Notes: a model not told the origin generated them from the letters alone. 64,000 bases of DNA from Lachnospiraceae bacterium (GCA_022796795.1 JAAWJI010000002.1:102739-166738), one strand, 5' to 3'. Shown: positions 43,870 through 53,468, counted from the stretch's first letter. Program-made: numbers and translations.

Positions 43870-45321
43870 CTATCGCCAAAGCTTATACTCAAGCTTGCGG
43901 TACTCCTGGTATTTCTTCTCATAGGCCTCCTGGGCTTCCCCAGGCACATACTCCTTGCTGCAGCCCACAGCCGGCAGATTCCCTGCCTCAAAGTCTCCGG
44001 CCGCCATACCCGCCATAACTGCAGCGCCGGCGCCAGCTGCCTCCGCAGTTTCCGGCACCCGGATCCTCATCCTTGTCACATCCGCAATGATCTGGCACCA
44101 GAGAGGACTCTTGGCGCCTCCCCCAAACAAAATCAGGGTATGTACATCCGTGCCTGCATCCATAGCTTCCAGGATGATCCGTGTCTGGAATGCAATGGCC
44201 TCCATAACTGCCAGGGCGAAATCTCCCCGCACCGTAGCCAGGCTGACCCCGTAAAAACAGCCCTGAGACTCCGGATAATTATCCGGACTGCTGCCCCCGT
44301 TCAGATAGGGATAGCACATAAGCCGGCTGCCCCTTTCCCCGGCTTCCCTGGCCTCCTGATTGATCACATCATAGCTGGCCCCCGGGAACATGACGTCCCT
44401 CAGCCATCGCAAGGTAGCCGCCGCAGTATTGATAACTCCCTCCGTCACCCAGGCGCCCGGACATACATAGGCTGACCAGGGGATTCTGGTATCCCTCTCT
44501 GTCTGGGCCTCTGTCCAGTATCTGCTGATAGCTCCGGAGGTGCCTAAAGAAATCGTTACCACGCCTTCCCCCAGTCCCACGCCTAATGCGGCGCTTTTCT
44601 GATCCTGGGCCCCCACGCCTACCACACAGTCTGGTCCTACTCCCAGCTCTTTTGCCACCTCCGGCAGCACATGGCCGGCTACCTGGCCGCTCCAGGCAAG
44701 CTCTGGCAGCTGCTCCTCCCGAATCTCATAGCGCTGTAGAATCTCCCGGCTCCAGGCGCTGTTCTTAATGTCGTAGAGCAACGTGCCGGAAGCCATGCTG
44801 TGATCCGTCACACATCTGCCGGTCAGCTTTCCGATGAGAAAATCCATGGGCATCAGAAACTTCCAGGTTTTCTCATAGATTTCCGGCTCCTGTTCCCGCA
44901 GCCACAGAAGCTTGGGAAGAAAGTATGCCGGATCAATCGGCTTTCCTGTCATCGTAAACATCTGACGGAATCCAAAGTCTCTTTCCAGACAGGCTGCCTG
45001 TTCCTCCGGTCGCACATCCAGCCAGCTGATGGCGTGATACAAAGGCCGAAGCTCCTCATCCACAGGAACCAGTGTGATTCCCTGGGAACTGACGGAGATT
45101 CCCCTTATCTCACTCCCTGCTATTCCCGCCTTTTTCATGGCTCCCTTTGCCGTCTCCATGGTAAGCTTCCACCAAAGATTGGCATCCTGTTCCACCCATC
45201 CCTCTCTGGGGGTAATTAAACCATACTCCTGGTAGCAATCCGCCAGCTGCTGCAGTTTCTCATCAAACAAAATACTGCGGCAGCCTGTAGTTCCTAAATC
45301 AATCGCCAGATAAACTGCCAT
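43870..45321 (-). CDS. FGGY-family carbohydrate kinase
   Basis: 483 residues. AVYLAIDLGTTGCRSILFD is the ATP phosphate-1 motif, and ISWLDVRPEEQAACLE and LFGGGAKSPLWCQIIADVTR are FGGY motifs. It phosphorylates a sugar, ketose or polyol. It is the first gene of an operon with NagA, DeoR, ceramidase-like and NagB-like genes; FGGY kinases are not the usual partners of NagA, so the pathway is unusual. The start ATG follows GGAGG. Confidence 0.92.
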   Translation of the reverse strand: MAVYLAIDLGTTGCRSILFDEKLQQLADCYQEYGLITPREGWVEQDANLWWKLTMETAKGAMKKAGIAGSEIRGISVSSQGITLVPVDEELRPLYHAISWLDVRPEEQAACLERDFGFRQMFTMTGKPIDPAYFLPKLLWLREQEPEIYEKTWKFLMPMDFLIGKLTGRCVTDHSMASGTLLYDIKNSAWSREILQRYEIREEQLPELAWSGQVAGHVLPEVAKELGVGPDCVVGVGAQDQKSAALGVGLGEGVVTISLGTSGAISRYWTEAQTERDTRIPWSAYVCPGAWVTEGVINTAAATLRWLRDVMFPGASYDVINQEAREAGERGSRLMCYPYLNGGSSPDNYPESQGCFYGVSLATVRGDFALAVMEAIAFQTRIILEAMDAGTDVHTLILFGGGAKSPLWCQIIADVTRMRIRVPETAEAAGAGAAVMAGMAAGDFEAGNLPAVGCSKEYVPGEAQEAYEKKYQEYRKLEYKLWR

Positions 45322-45783
45322 CCGCTTTCCTCCTGTCGCTTTTCCCCAATTCTTTCCCCATTTTCTTTTTTGTTCTCCCCAACATTTCCGCCGGACAGCC
45401 GCTTTTTGTGGTCTTCATATTTATTTCGTTTTGAAAATATTATTTCTTTTTCGCAATTTCAAAACTTACGAAAACGGAACAGACTTTTTTTCTGCGGTTC
45501 CGAAAAATATGTTGGAAGATTCACTTGTATCTTAGCTTTTTTTCGTTATTTTGTCAATCATATTTTTATTTTTCCATGATTTCCAAGGTTTTCAGAAACG
45601 CAAAACTTTTTTATAGAAAGACTGGATTTTTTTCTGATTTTGTGATTTAATAAAGAAAAGAAGTTGATTTGGCTTCTAAATTTTTCGTTTTAGAAACTTT
45701 CATTGACGCGCAAGAGGAAAAATTAGGAAGCTCATTTCCAAATCCACCAGGATGGCGTAAGACACGCCATGAAAGGAGTAATT
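45322..45783. promoter_or_regulatory. AT-rich divergent regulatory region with TTTCGTTTT-type boxes
   Basis: Three related elements occur: ATTTCGTTTTGAAAAT (45423-45438), a partly inverted form with AATTTCAAAACTTACG and GAAAACG (45455-45476), and TTTTTCGTTTTAGAAAC (45681-45697). A possible minus promoter, TTTTGA (45459-45464), 16 bases, TAATAT (45437-45442), overlaps the first two. ATGGCGT/ACGCCAT (45752-45758 and 45764-45770) forms a hairpin just before the plus-strand gene. Such boxes resemble DeoR-family operators. Confidence 0.45.
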
Positions 45784-46722
45784 ATGATTTCTTGTACCGA
45801 ATTCATCCTGTCCTACAGCGAGCTATTCACGTATCTTGAGGATACCCGGGGACGCCAGGAGGTTGACCGCTTCTGGAATTATCTGTTTGAACCCACCGGG
45901 GACGGAATTCCCCTTATTAATTATGTGGAAAAGGAGGGCATCCGGGGCTGCTTCTCCTATTGGTCTGGCACCCTTAATGAGGAGGCCGCTGACTTTACCA
46001 TGTATTTAAACGAAAAAGCCGGCTGGTTCCTGAATGTGATGCATCATTGTCCCTCCAAAGGACGACTGCTGACCGCTAAGGACGACATAGGCATCGTGCC
46101 TTATCACGACTATTGCCTCCACTGTGACTGTTACCGGCAGTCCATTCAGAAGGTGGGTCTTGAATACATATACAATTTCAACGGCATCGACCATGCGGCC
46201 TGTTCTCTGCTTATCTATGATCCCAAGGTTTTTGACGGCCGGGTGATTGTGGATGAAAATACAGAGATTATGGACCGCAAGGCCTCTCAGAATGAATATT
46301 TCCACCGGGATTTCCATTCCAGCATGAATATGGGCATTGAATACCTGGGAAAAAACTTTGGGTTGGATGCTGTAACCGAATATCTAACCCGGTATACCCA
46401 TGCTGTCTACCAGCAGCTCCTGACCGATATCCGCAAGGAAGGCCTGGCTGCCCTGCAGGCTAAGATTCAGGATACCTATAAAAAGGAAAAGACTCCCGAG
46501 GCCCTGGAGACAGTTCTCACAGAAAAGGAGTTAAAGGTTACCGTTCACTTCTGCCCAGCCGTGCGCCATCTGCACAATACGGGCCGCAAGGTATCCTCCT
46601 GGTACCGCTATACCACAGAGGTAGTCATGGATGTAATCGCCCGAGAGACTGGCTACGTCTTCACTATGGATTCCTACGATGAGGAGACTGGAGCAGCCGC
46701 CTATCATTTCACTGCCGTTTAG
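45784..46722 (+). CDS. unrecognised cytoplasmic protein, Cys/His-rich centre
   Basis: 312 residues from the ATG at 45784, five bases after AAAGGAG. I do not recognise the family with confidence. The centre is rich in Cys and His (VMHHCPSKGRL, YHDYCLHCDCYRQSI, IDHAACSLLIYDP), which could bind a metal. The C-terminal part has CPAVRHLHNTGRKV. No signal peptide or membrane segment is seen. A distant relation to the thiazoline-carboxylate hydrolase-like family is possible but unproven. It lies divergent from the amino-sugar-like operon across box-rich DNA and may share its control. Confidence 0.75.
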   Translation: MISCTEFILSYSELFTYLEDTRGRQEVDRFWNYLFEPTGDGIPLINYVEKEGIRGCFSYWSGTLNEEAADFTMYLNEKAGWFLNVMHHCPSKGRLLTAKDDIGIVPYHDYCLHCDCYRQSIQKVGLEYIYNFNGIDHAACSLLIYDPKVFDGRVIVDENTEIMDRKASQNEYFHRDFHSSMNMGIEYLGKNFGLDAVTEYLTRYTHAVYQQLLTDIRKEGLAALQAKIQDTYKKEKTPEALETVLTEKELKVTVHFCPAVRHLHNTGRKVSSWYRYTTEVVMDVIARETGYVFTMDSYDEETGAAAYHFTAV

Positions 46723-46746
46723 TGCGCCAAATTTCAAAAGAAAATC

Positions 46747-46803
46747 AAGCTTCCGGCAGAAGCCTGAGCCTGTAAAGCAGGGCTTCTGCCGGAAGCTTTC
46801 TTG
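46747..46803 (+). terminator. terminator after the unrecognised gene
   Basis: AAGCTTCCGGCAGAAGCC (46747-46764) pairs with 46781-46798 in an 18-pair stem followed by TCTTGTCT. It may also stop minus-strand transcription from 48177. Confidence 0.75.
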
Positions 46804-46857
46804 TCTATTTCTGAGCGTGTCTCCTGAAAAATCGGTGTCGCCTTCTCTGATTTCCTC

Positions 46858-48177
46858 TCACTTTGCCGGTCTCTTCCAGCGCCGTATGGGCTCATACTGT
46901 CTGCGAATCCGCTTGATGATGTGTTCTTGCTCTGCCTTCTTCTCCCTTTCCCCCAGCATTTCCATTCCAGGATCGATCTCTCGGCCTGTCCACACCGTCT
47001 GTTCCGCCTGGGCATAGCGAAGAAGCTTCTCGGCCATCCTCTTTCTGCTCACACGGACATCGTAGAAATACAGCATAGCATATCCTGCGTACTCAGGAAG
47101 CTCACGCTTTCTCATGCGAAAGTACTGGGAAAACCCTGTTTTTATCAGCTCCTTCTCCAGATTTTCCACAGTCTCACAGGTATCCATGACTCGCAGATAG
47201 ACAATCTCATCTTCCTCACGGCAGACTCCCTGGATATAGTTCCGATAAGGAGACTTATGCATTTTCTGATAATTCTTCTCTTCCATAAGATTGCCGAATC
47301 TCTCATAGTAAATCAAAAGAGTATTCTCCTGTATGGAATACACAAAGTAATTGATCTGCCGCTGCCGCAGCCAATTCTCCAGGAGCCGCACATGCTCTCT
47401 GGGAATCAGCACCTTTTCCAGGTAACAATTCTCCCGGCTGTCGTAAACTGCGGCCCCATCCATGACCACCACCGGCACGCAGAGCTTTAAATCCTTAAGC
47501 TTTTCCATGAGAAAAGCCGGCGCCCGCCAGGACACAATGGCTATCTTGGCCCCATCCATGATCAGACGGTTAATCCCAATCCGGATTCCCGCAGGGATAT
47601 CTCCAAAGCCTTGGGGAATCAGCTCCTCCAGGGGGACAAGAAACAAAAGCTCCCTGTGATAATCTCGGGGCAGGTGAAATCCATTCACCAAAACCGCCGC
47701 CCCGATTCCAATCAGCGTATCTACCACCCGATGGTATACCTGCACAAAGGTATCCCCTGTATCCACATGACTCAGAGTAACAATCAGAAACACAGCGCTG
47801 GCCAGGGAGGCGGCATCCGCCCTCTGCATGTAGACCGTCGTATACAGCACCAGGATTACTCCCGCAGAAAACAGCAGATATTGAAGCAGCTCCGCAGACT
47901 GGGGAAGCTGTTCTGTGATCAGCAGAGCTACCAACCCATAGAAGGCTCCCACCACCGTAGCTATAACCCTGTTCACCGCAAAGGTGCGGCTGTCTTCCAT
48001 ATAAGGCTGCATACAGATGACAGCGGCAATGACCGCGTGGATCGGCACTCCCCGATGTCCTCGCAGCACGTATACCACAAGGCAGAGGAAGACTGCCACC
48101 GCCGTCTTAATCATGCGCATCCCTACCGGAGGAAGGTATCTGCTTTTTCTGTTTTTTCTTTCCCTATTTTGTCCCAT
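46858..48177 (-). CDS. aromatic acid exporter-like (FUSC/ArAE family) membrane protein
   Basis: 439 residues from the ATG at 48177 (GGAG 10 bases upstream). The N-terminal 170 residues hold about six membrane segments with RMIKTAVAVFLCLVVYVLRG and ESMEDSRTFAVNRVIATVVGA-like sequence (PYMEDSRTFAVNRVIATVVG), typical of the DUF939/ArAE_1 group. The C-terminal 260 residues are a cytoplasmic domain with charged helices. Members are thought to export aromatic acids or similar compounds; the substrate is unknown. It lies downstream of the NSS transporter gene but is separated from it by a terminator. Confidence 0.8.
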   Translation of the reverse strand: MGQNRERKNRKSRYLPPVGMRMIKTAVAVFLCLVVYVLRGHRGVPIHAVIAAVICMQPYMEDSRTFAVNRVIATVVGAFYGLVALLITEQLPQSAELLQYLLFSAGVILVLYTTVYMQRADAASLASAVFLIVTLSHVDTGDTFVQVYHRVVDTLIGIGAAVLVNGFHLPRDYHRELLFLVPLEELIPQGFGDIPAGIRIGINRLIMDGAKIAIVSWRAPAFLMEKLKDLKLCVPVVVMDGAAVYDSRENCYLEKVLIPREHVRLLENWLRQRQINYFVYSIQENTLLIYYERFGNLMEEKNYQKMHKSPYRNYIQGVCREEDEIVYLRVMDTCETVENLEKELIKTGFSQYFRMRKRELPEYAGYAMLYFYDVRVSRKRMAEKLLRYAQAEQTVWTGREIDPGMEMLGEREKKAEQEHIIKRIRRQYEPIRRWKRPAK

Positions 48178-48281
48178 ACTGCCTTTACTCCGTCTCTCTT
48201 TGACAAAGACATTATACAATACATGCTCTTTGTAATTCAATACTTCCAGTCAAAATTGTCTTTCCAGGGGCAGTAGCAAGC

Positions 48282-48316
48282 AAAAATGCCTGCACTCCAC
48301 AGGGAAATGCAGGCAT
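48282..48316 (-). terminator. terminator of the second NSS transporter gene
   Basis: Minus-strand ATGCCTGCA/TGCAGGCAT stem (48308-48316 and 48286-48294) followed by TTTTTG, after the stop at 48433. Confidence 0.75.
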
Positions 48317-48432
48317 CATCCACGCTAAATTTAAGATATTTCTCCTATCTACTTGACAGTAGGCATATGAGCCAACCGCAAGGACGGCTATTCTATGAAA
48401 CAAGAATCTTTTTTGTTTTAGAGACTTCCCAA

Positions 48433-49797
48433 TTAAATGGAAATCACACCCAGCACCTTCAGGATCTCACCCAGAAGAATCACGACCACACAGATGGGGG
48501 CAATCCAGCGGATCATCACCTGGAAGAGCTTCTTTCTCTTAAACTTGCCAGAACTCTCTACCTCATCGGAAATCGCCTTGGTGCCTACCACATGGCCCAC
48601 CAGAATACAGGTCAGAAGGGCAACAATGGGCATAAGGATGGAGTTAGAGATAAAGTCAAAGAAGTCCAGGAACTCCATACCCAGAAGCTTTATGCCGCTT
48701 AAGGGGCCATATCCCAGGCAGGAAAGAAGTCCCAACAGGATAATGCAAACGGCAACTACAAGGGTAGCCATCCTTCTCTCCCAGTGCAGACGGTCCCGGA
48801 AGATAGAGACCACGGTTTCCATGAGAGAAATGGAGGAGGTCAAAGCCGCAAACAATACCAGCAGGAAAAATGCCATACCAATCACAGCTCCGCCCTTCAT
48901 AGCTCCAAATACCTTGGGCAGTGTAACAAACATCAGTCCAGGTCCTGCATTGATGTCTGCTCCGCCGGAAAAAGCAAATACGGCCGGGATAATCATAAGA
49001 CCTGCAATAAAGGCGATGGCTGTGTCAAAAATCTCAATCTGATTGACGGATTTCTCCAGGTCATCCTCTTTCTTCATATAAGAACCATAGGTAATCATAA
49101 TACCCATGGCCAGAGACATAGAGTAAAACAGTTGTCCCATGGCCGCCAAAACTGTGGTAGTGGAAAAATCTTTAAAGTCCGGAAGCAGATAATACTTCAG
49201 TCCCTCAATAGCTCCGGGAATCGTCAAAGAGAATACTGCCACAAAAATGGAGAGAACCACCAGCAGGGGCATCATAATCCTGCTTGCCTTCTCAATTCCT
49301 TTCTGTACGCCAAACAGTACCACGCCGGCTGTGAAAACCACAAACAGGATAAACCAGAACAGGGGATTCCCCAAAAGCCCTCCCTCAGATACGCTGATAA
49401 AGTTGGTAAAATACGTATCCGATGTGGTCGCAGCTGCCTGTCCACGCAGAAATTCAAAAAAGTATTTGATTACCCAGCCGCCGATCACACAGTAATATGG
49501 CGTGATAATAATGGGCACCAGGGAAGCCAGCCAGCCCAGAAAGCGGAACTTGGAATTCAACGCCTTGTAGGCTCCAATACAGCTTAATCCTGTTTTCCTT
49601 CCCAGAGAAATCTCTGTAATCATCAGGGCAAAACCAAAGGTGACAGCCAGTATCAGATACACCAGCAGAAAAATACCTCCGCCGTACTTGGCTGCCAGAT
49701 ACGGAAATCTCCAGATGTTGCCTAAACCCACGGCGGATCCCGCTGCAGCCAGCACAAAACCTATTCTGCCGGAAAAACTACTTCTCTCATGTTTCAT
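48433..49797 (-). CDS. sodium-dependent transporter, NSS family
   Basis: 454 residues with the NSS signature GSAVGLGNIWRFPYLAAKYGG at the N-terminus and about eleven to twelve membrane segments. It is divergent from alanine dehydrogenase across a 349-base AT-rich region, which suggests a neutral amino acid such as alanine as substrate; this is inference. It is a paralogue of the gene at 1758-3128. Confidence 0.93.
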   Translation of the reverse strand: MKHERSSFSGRIGFVLAAAGSAVGLGNIWRFPYLAAKYGGGIFLLVYLILAVTFGFALMITEISLGRKTGLSCIGAYKALNSKFRFLGWLASLVPIIITPYYCVIGGWVIKYFFEFLRGQAAATTSDTYFTNFISVSEGGLLGNPLFWFILFVVFTAGVVLFGVQKGIEKASRIMMPLLVVLSIFVAVFSLTIPGAIEGLKYYLLPDFKDFSTTTVLAAMGQLFYSMSLAMGIMITYGSYMKKEDDLEKSVNQIEIFDTAIAFIAGLMIIPAVFAFSGGADINAGPGLMFVTLPKVFGAMKGGAVIGMAFFLLVLFAALTSSISLMETVVSIFRDRLHWERRMATLVVAVCIILLGLLSCLGYGPLSGIKLLGMEFLDFFDFISNSILMPIVALLTCILVGHVVGTKAISDEVESSGKFKRKKLFQVMIRWIAPICVVVILLGEILKVLGVISI

Positions 49798-49999
49798 TTT
49801 TCTTTTCTCCCTCTTTTAGAATGCATCATCTCCGGACAAATCGCCTTCCTGCCCAGATCATAATATAAGGATTGTATCATACATGAAATAGTTTTTCCAC
49901 TTTTTTATTAAAATTCCGTAAATTTTTTATATTCCTATGAAGAGACGCAGCCTTATATCCCATTTGTTAAAAATGTCCATATTTATATTGTTAGCTCAA

Positions 50000-50042
50000 A
50001 ATATTTTTTGTTTTACAACATTAAAACATAATATTTTTTGTT
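50000..50042. promoter_or_regulatory. 30-bp-spaced repeats upstream of ald
   Basis: ATATTTTTTGTT occurs at 50001-50012 and 50031-50042, exactly 30 bases apart. Between them TGTTTTA (50009-50015) and TAAAACA (50022-50028) form an inverted repeat. They lie between two divergent genes and are operator candidates. The rest of 49798-50146 is AT-rich without a gene. Confidence 0.45.
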
Positions 50043-50083
50043 ATAAATTGCGATATCATGAAATATAATTGTTATATTTTGTA

Positions 50084-50112
50084 TTTACAAGATTTTTTTC
50101 ATATATTATAGT
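50084..50112 (+). promoter_or_regulatory. promoter of alanine dehydrogenase
   Basis: TTTACA (50084-50089), 17-base spacer, TATAGT (50107-50112), about 35 bases before the start codon at 50147, whose ribosome site is AGGAGG. Confidence 0.75.
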
Positions 50113-50146
50113 AAAAGTAATAAAAAACAAGTCAGGAGGATCTTCC

Positions 50147-51259
50147 ATGAAAATTGGTTGTGTGAGGGAAATCAAGAATAATGAGTTTCGCGTGGGTATG
50201 ACGCCTGCCAGCGTAAAGGCTTATGGAGAAGCCGGGCATCAGATATTTGTAGAGAGAGGCGCCGGGGTCGGATCCGGGTTTGCGGATGAGGAATATGCCG
50301 CAGCCGGGGCAATACTGCTGGATACAGCTAAAGAAGTCTGGGACTGCTGTGAGATGATGATTAAGGTAAAGGAACCCCTGGAGGAGGAATATGGGCTTTT
50401 CCACGAGGGCCTGATTCTCTATACCTATCTCCATCTGGCAGCTGACAGACCTCTGACAGAGGCTTTGCTGTCTGCCAGGGTAAAAGGCGTGGCCTATGAA
50501 ACTCTGGTGGAGGCCAACCGGAGTATCCCTCTGCTGACGCCTATGAGCCAGATTGCCGGACGTCTCAGCATCCAGGAGGGCGCAAAGTATTTGGAGAAAC
50601 CCTTTGGCGGCTCCGGCGTCCTGCTCTCCGGAGTTCCCGGTACGCCCAGGGCCCATGTGGTGATCCTGGGAGCCGGTATGGTGGGCGCCAATGCCTGCAA
50701 GCTGGCTGTGGGTATGGGCGCCCGGGTAACCATTCTGGATATTAATCTGGAACGGCTGGCCTACCTGGATGATCTCTTGGGCACCAAGATTCAGACTCTG
50801 TACAGCACAGCAGAAAATATTCAGGAAGCTTTACAGGATGCGGATCTGGTCATTGGATCTGTACTGATTCCCGGTAAGGCCGCTCCCAAGCTTATCAAAC
50901 GGGAATACCTGAAGCTTATGAAGCCCGGCAGTCTTATTGTGGATGTGGCCATTGACCAGGGCGGATGCTGCGAGACCTCCCATGTAACCTATCATGACGA
51001 TCCCATTTTCCAGGTGGACGGCATCAACCACTACTGTGTGGGAAACATGCCGGGAGCCGTGCCCCGCACCTCCACCATGGCCCTGACCAACGCTACTCTG
51101 CGCTATGGCCTTATGATTGCAGCAGCCGGCCTGGAACAAGCCTTACGGGACTATCCGGCGTTGTACTCCAGTATTAACACCTACGCAGGAGCCGTAACCT
51201 GTAAAAATGTGGCGGACAGCCTGGAACTAGACTACAAGGATATCCGGGAGCTGATTTGA
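50147..51259 (+). CDS. ald: alanine dehydrogenase
   Basis: 370 residues from the ATG at 50147 (AGGAGG, seven bases upstream). MKIGCVREIKNNEFRVGMTP, the substrate lysine region in MMIKVKEPLEEEYGLF, the NAD motif VVILGAGMVGANACKLAVGMG and the catalytic region DQGGCCETSHVTYHD are characteristic. It converts L-alanine and NAD+ to pyruvate, ammonium and NADH, or the reverse. The divergent NSS transporter may supply alanine. Confidence 0.96.
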   Translation: MKIGCVREIKNNEFRVGMTPASVKAYGEAGHQIFVERGAGVGSGFADEEYAAAGAILLDTAKEVWDCCEMMIKVKEPLEEEYGLFHEGLILYTYLHLAADRPLTEALLSARVKGVAYETLVEANRSIPLLTPMSQIAGRLSIQEGAKYLEKPFGGSGVLLSGVPGTPRAHVVILGAGMVGANACKLAVGMGARVTILDINLERLAYLDDLLGTKIQTLYSTAENIQEALQDADLVIGSVLIPGKAAPKLIKREYLKLMKPGSLIVDVAIDQGGCCETSHVTYHDDPIFQVDGINHYCVGNMPGAVPRTSTMALTNATLRYGLMIAAAGLEQALRDYPALYSSINTYAGAVTCKNVADSLELDYKDIRELI

Positions 51260-51298
51260 CACTGTCAGATGTAAGGGCTGCATATCCTTTGAATGTTT

Positions 51299-51376
51299 CG
51301 CCTTACAGGATGCCATTTCCTGTAAGGCAAAAAAGAAGCTGTGAAATCGTCGATCCGATTTTTCACAGCTTCTTTT
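51299..51376. terminator. double hairpin terminator between ald and the sugar ABC operon
   Basis: First stem GCCTTACAGGA/TCCTGTAAGGC (51299-51309 and 51318-51328), no T-tract on the plus strand. Second stem GAAGCTGTGAAA/TTTCACAGCTTC (51335-51346 and 51361-51372) with A-rich sequence before and TTTTT after, so it can end transcription from both directions. Confidence 0.8.
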
Positions 51377-51405
51377 TAATGGTTATCTCTCACATTTCTC
51401 CCCGT

Positions 51406-52431
51406 CTATGACGAACTCTTTCTCCTCTTCTTCGCCAGGAATCCGTCTCCATTCAGCTGCGTGCTGAGAATCAGCACGATAATCAGGAGCCCTCCCCAGA
51501 TCAGGCTGGCGTAATATGTATTCAGAGATGAGAACATGTTTACACCAGAGGCAATAATCTGTATGGAGATAATGGCCAGAAATACATTGGAAATCTTACC
51601 CATGCCGCCGTCCGGAAGCACGCCTGCCAACACCAGGATCAGAATACAACGCATAACATAGGAGGTACCATAGTCTGCTTTGGTGGAAGCCATGGTAGAT
51701 ACCATCAAAAGGCTTCCGATACAGCAGATCACATCACAGAGCACAAAGGTTCCTATGGTCATACCCGTAGTATTGATGGCTGAGAATTTCGCCGCCTTGA
51801 TATTGGTTCCGATCATATACAGCTTCTCCCCGTAGGTGGTGCATTTCAGCAAGAATGCCGAAATGGCAAACACAATGAGGAATACCAGGAACGGGAAGGG
51901 CAGGAAGCCAAATATCATCTTATGGCCAATCTCCGTGTAAAGCGTAGGCAGACCGGATACAGCCTTTCCCTCGGTAATCGCCACGGAAACACCTGTCCAC
52001 ACCAGCTGCATGGCAATGGTGGCCATAACAGGCGGAATATTTAAGAGACTAATTAACAGGCCGTTGACCACACCGCCTATGGCTCCGATCACCATAACGA
52101 TCAGGATTGCCGCCAGCATAATCATAGTAATCTGACCATTTCCCATGCCCTCGGTTACCTGAGACGCCATGAAATTCACACCTACGATGCAGGCGAAATT
52201 TCCAAGCGCCACAAAAGACATGTCAATGTTTCCGCTGATAAAACAGAACATCACTCCCAGGGTCATCAACCCATATTCCGGAAACTGCATGAAAATTCCA
52301 TTCCAGGTACCCAGAGACCACAGCGTGCCCCCCTTGGTCACCGTAAAGAACAGGAGCAGAGCCACCAGCAGGATCAGGAGCATGGACGTATACACATTGT
52401 TCTGAAAATAATTCTTAATTTTTGCTGCCAT
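51406..52431 (-). CDS. ribose-type sugar ABC transporter permease (second)
   Basis: 341 residues, eight to ten hydrophobic segments. The motif GNIDMSFVALGNFACIVGVNF corresponds to the SGGIDLSVGS region of RbsC-type permeases. It is the last gene of the importer operon and forms a pair with 52450-53451. The end is charged (KKRRKSSS). Confidence 0.92.
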   Translation of the reverse strand: MAAKIKNYFQNNVYTSMLLILLVALLLFFTVTKGGTLWSLGTWNGIFMQFPEYGLMTLGVMFCFISGNIDMSFVALGNFACIVGVNFMASQVTEGMGNGQITMIMLAAILIVMVIGAIGGVVNGLLISLLNIPPVMATIAMQLVWTGVSVAITEGKAVSGLPTLYTEIGHKMIFGFLPFPFLVFLIVFAISAFLLKCTTYGEKLYMIGTNIKAAKFSAINTTGMTIGTFVLCDVICCIGSLLMVSTMASTKADYGTSYVMRCILILVLAGVLPDGGMGKISNVFLAIISIQIIASGVNMFSSLNTYYASLIWGGLLIIVLILSTQLNGDGFLAKKRRKSSS

Positions 52432-52449
52432 TTTATCTTCCTCCTTTCC

Positions 52450-53451
52450 TTAGCGTCTCTGCCGCATAGCCTGTACAGCCGACACGGTAATACCAATCAG
52501 GATCACCAGACCGTTAAAGAAACTCTGCCAATAAGTATCGATTCCGATCAGCAGCATACTGTTGGAAACCACAGTAATAATTCCGATTGCGCAGACAGTT
52601 CCGAATACGCTTCCCTCGCCGCCGAAGATGCTGGCGCCGCCAAGGATAACTGCCGGGATAATGGTCATCTCCCTGCCCACCATAGCTTTTGGAATAGACT
52701 GACGCTCCATACACACACGGATCATGCCGATGAAACCGGATACGGCTCCCACTACAGAATAGAGGATGAATTTTACACGCTTTACATTGTAGCCGGCCCG
52801 CTCTGCAGACACCTCATTTCCGCCAATGGCATACAAGGCCCGGCCAAACATGGTGTGATTCAACACAAAGGAGGTAATCGCCGCCAGAGCTATAAAGAAC
52901 AGGAACATAGTGGTCATGGTGGAGCGGATGCCTGCGGCATTGTATACCTCAAAGAGGTAGGACTCGCCCATGGCCCTAAAGCCTGCCGGCAGGGTGGATG
53001 TAATCTCCTGCATCTGCAGAAGTCCCATAGAAACTCCCGTAAAAAAGGTCTGAGTACCCAGGGTTACAATCATGGTATTCAATTTGAAGTTGGAAATAAT
53101 CCAGCCATTCAGCATTCCCAGCACAAAGCCAATGACCGTAGCCAGCACAAGGCCTGCAATGGGGTTCGTGGTACACCAGCCCATATTCACACAGATGGTG
53201 GTTGCCAGGGAATATGCCAATGCTGCAACTGCCGGGAAGGAAAGATCAAATCCTCCGGAAACCATAACTACCAGGCAGCACATGGCAAACATGCCGTCCA
53301 CGACCATAGAACGAAAAATCGTTACCATAGTAGAAGATTTAAACAGCTGACCGCCGGAGATCGTCTGGATTGCAATACACATGATAACCAGCACCAGAAA
53401 AATCCAGAATTCTGTTCTGCGGGTCATGCGCTTTAACGTAGCTTTATTCAT
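52450..53451 (-). CDS. ribose-type sugar ABC transporter permease (first)
   Basis: 333 residues of the RbsC/XylH class: MVSGGFDLSFPAVAALAYSLA, FGRALYAIGGNEVSAERAGYNVKRVK and ILGGASIFGGEGSVFGTVCAIG are family motifs. The RbsC-like GGxxxAAxxxGI segment is present as GNEVSAERAGYN. It is encoded 18 bases after the ATPase gene. Two different permease genes suggest a heterodimeric pore. Confidence 0.93.
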   Translation of the reverse strand: MNKATLKRMTRRTEFWIFLVLVIMCIAIQTISGGQLFKSSTMVTIFRSMVVDGMFAMCCLVVMVSGGFDLSFPAVAALAYSLATTICVNMGWCTTNPIAGLVLATVIGFVLGMLNGWIISNFKLNTMIVTLGTQTFFTGVSMGLLQMQEITSTLPAGFRAMGESYLFEVYNAAGIRSTMTTMFLFFIALAAITSFVLNHTMFGRALYAIGGNEVSAERAGYNVKRVKFILYSVVGAVSGFIGMIRVCMERQSIPKAMVGREMTIIPAVILGGASIFGGEGSVFGTVCAIGIITVVSNSMLLIGIDTYWQSFFNGLVILIGITVSAVQAMRQRR

Positions 53452-53468
53452 AATCTCATGTACCCTCC

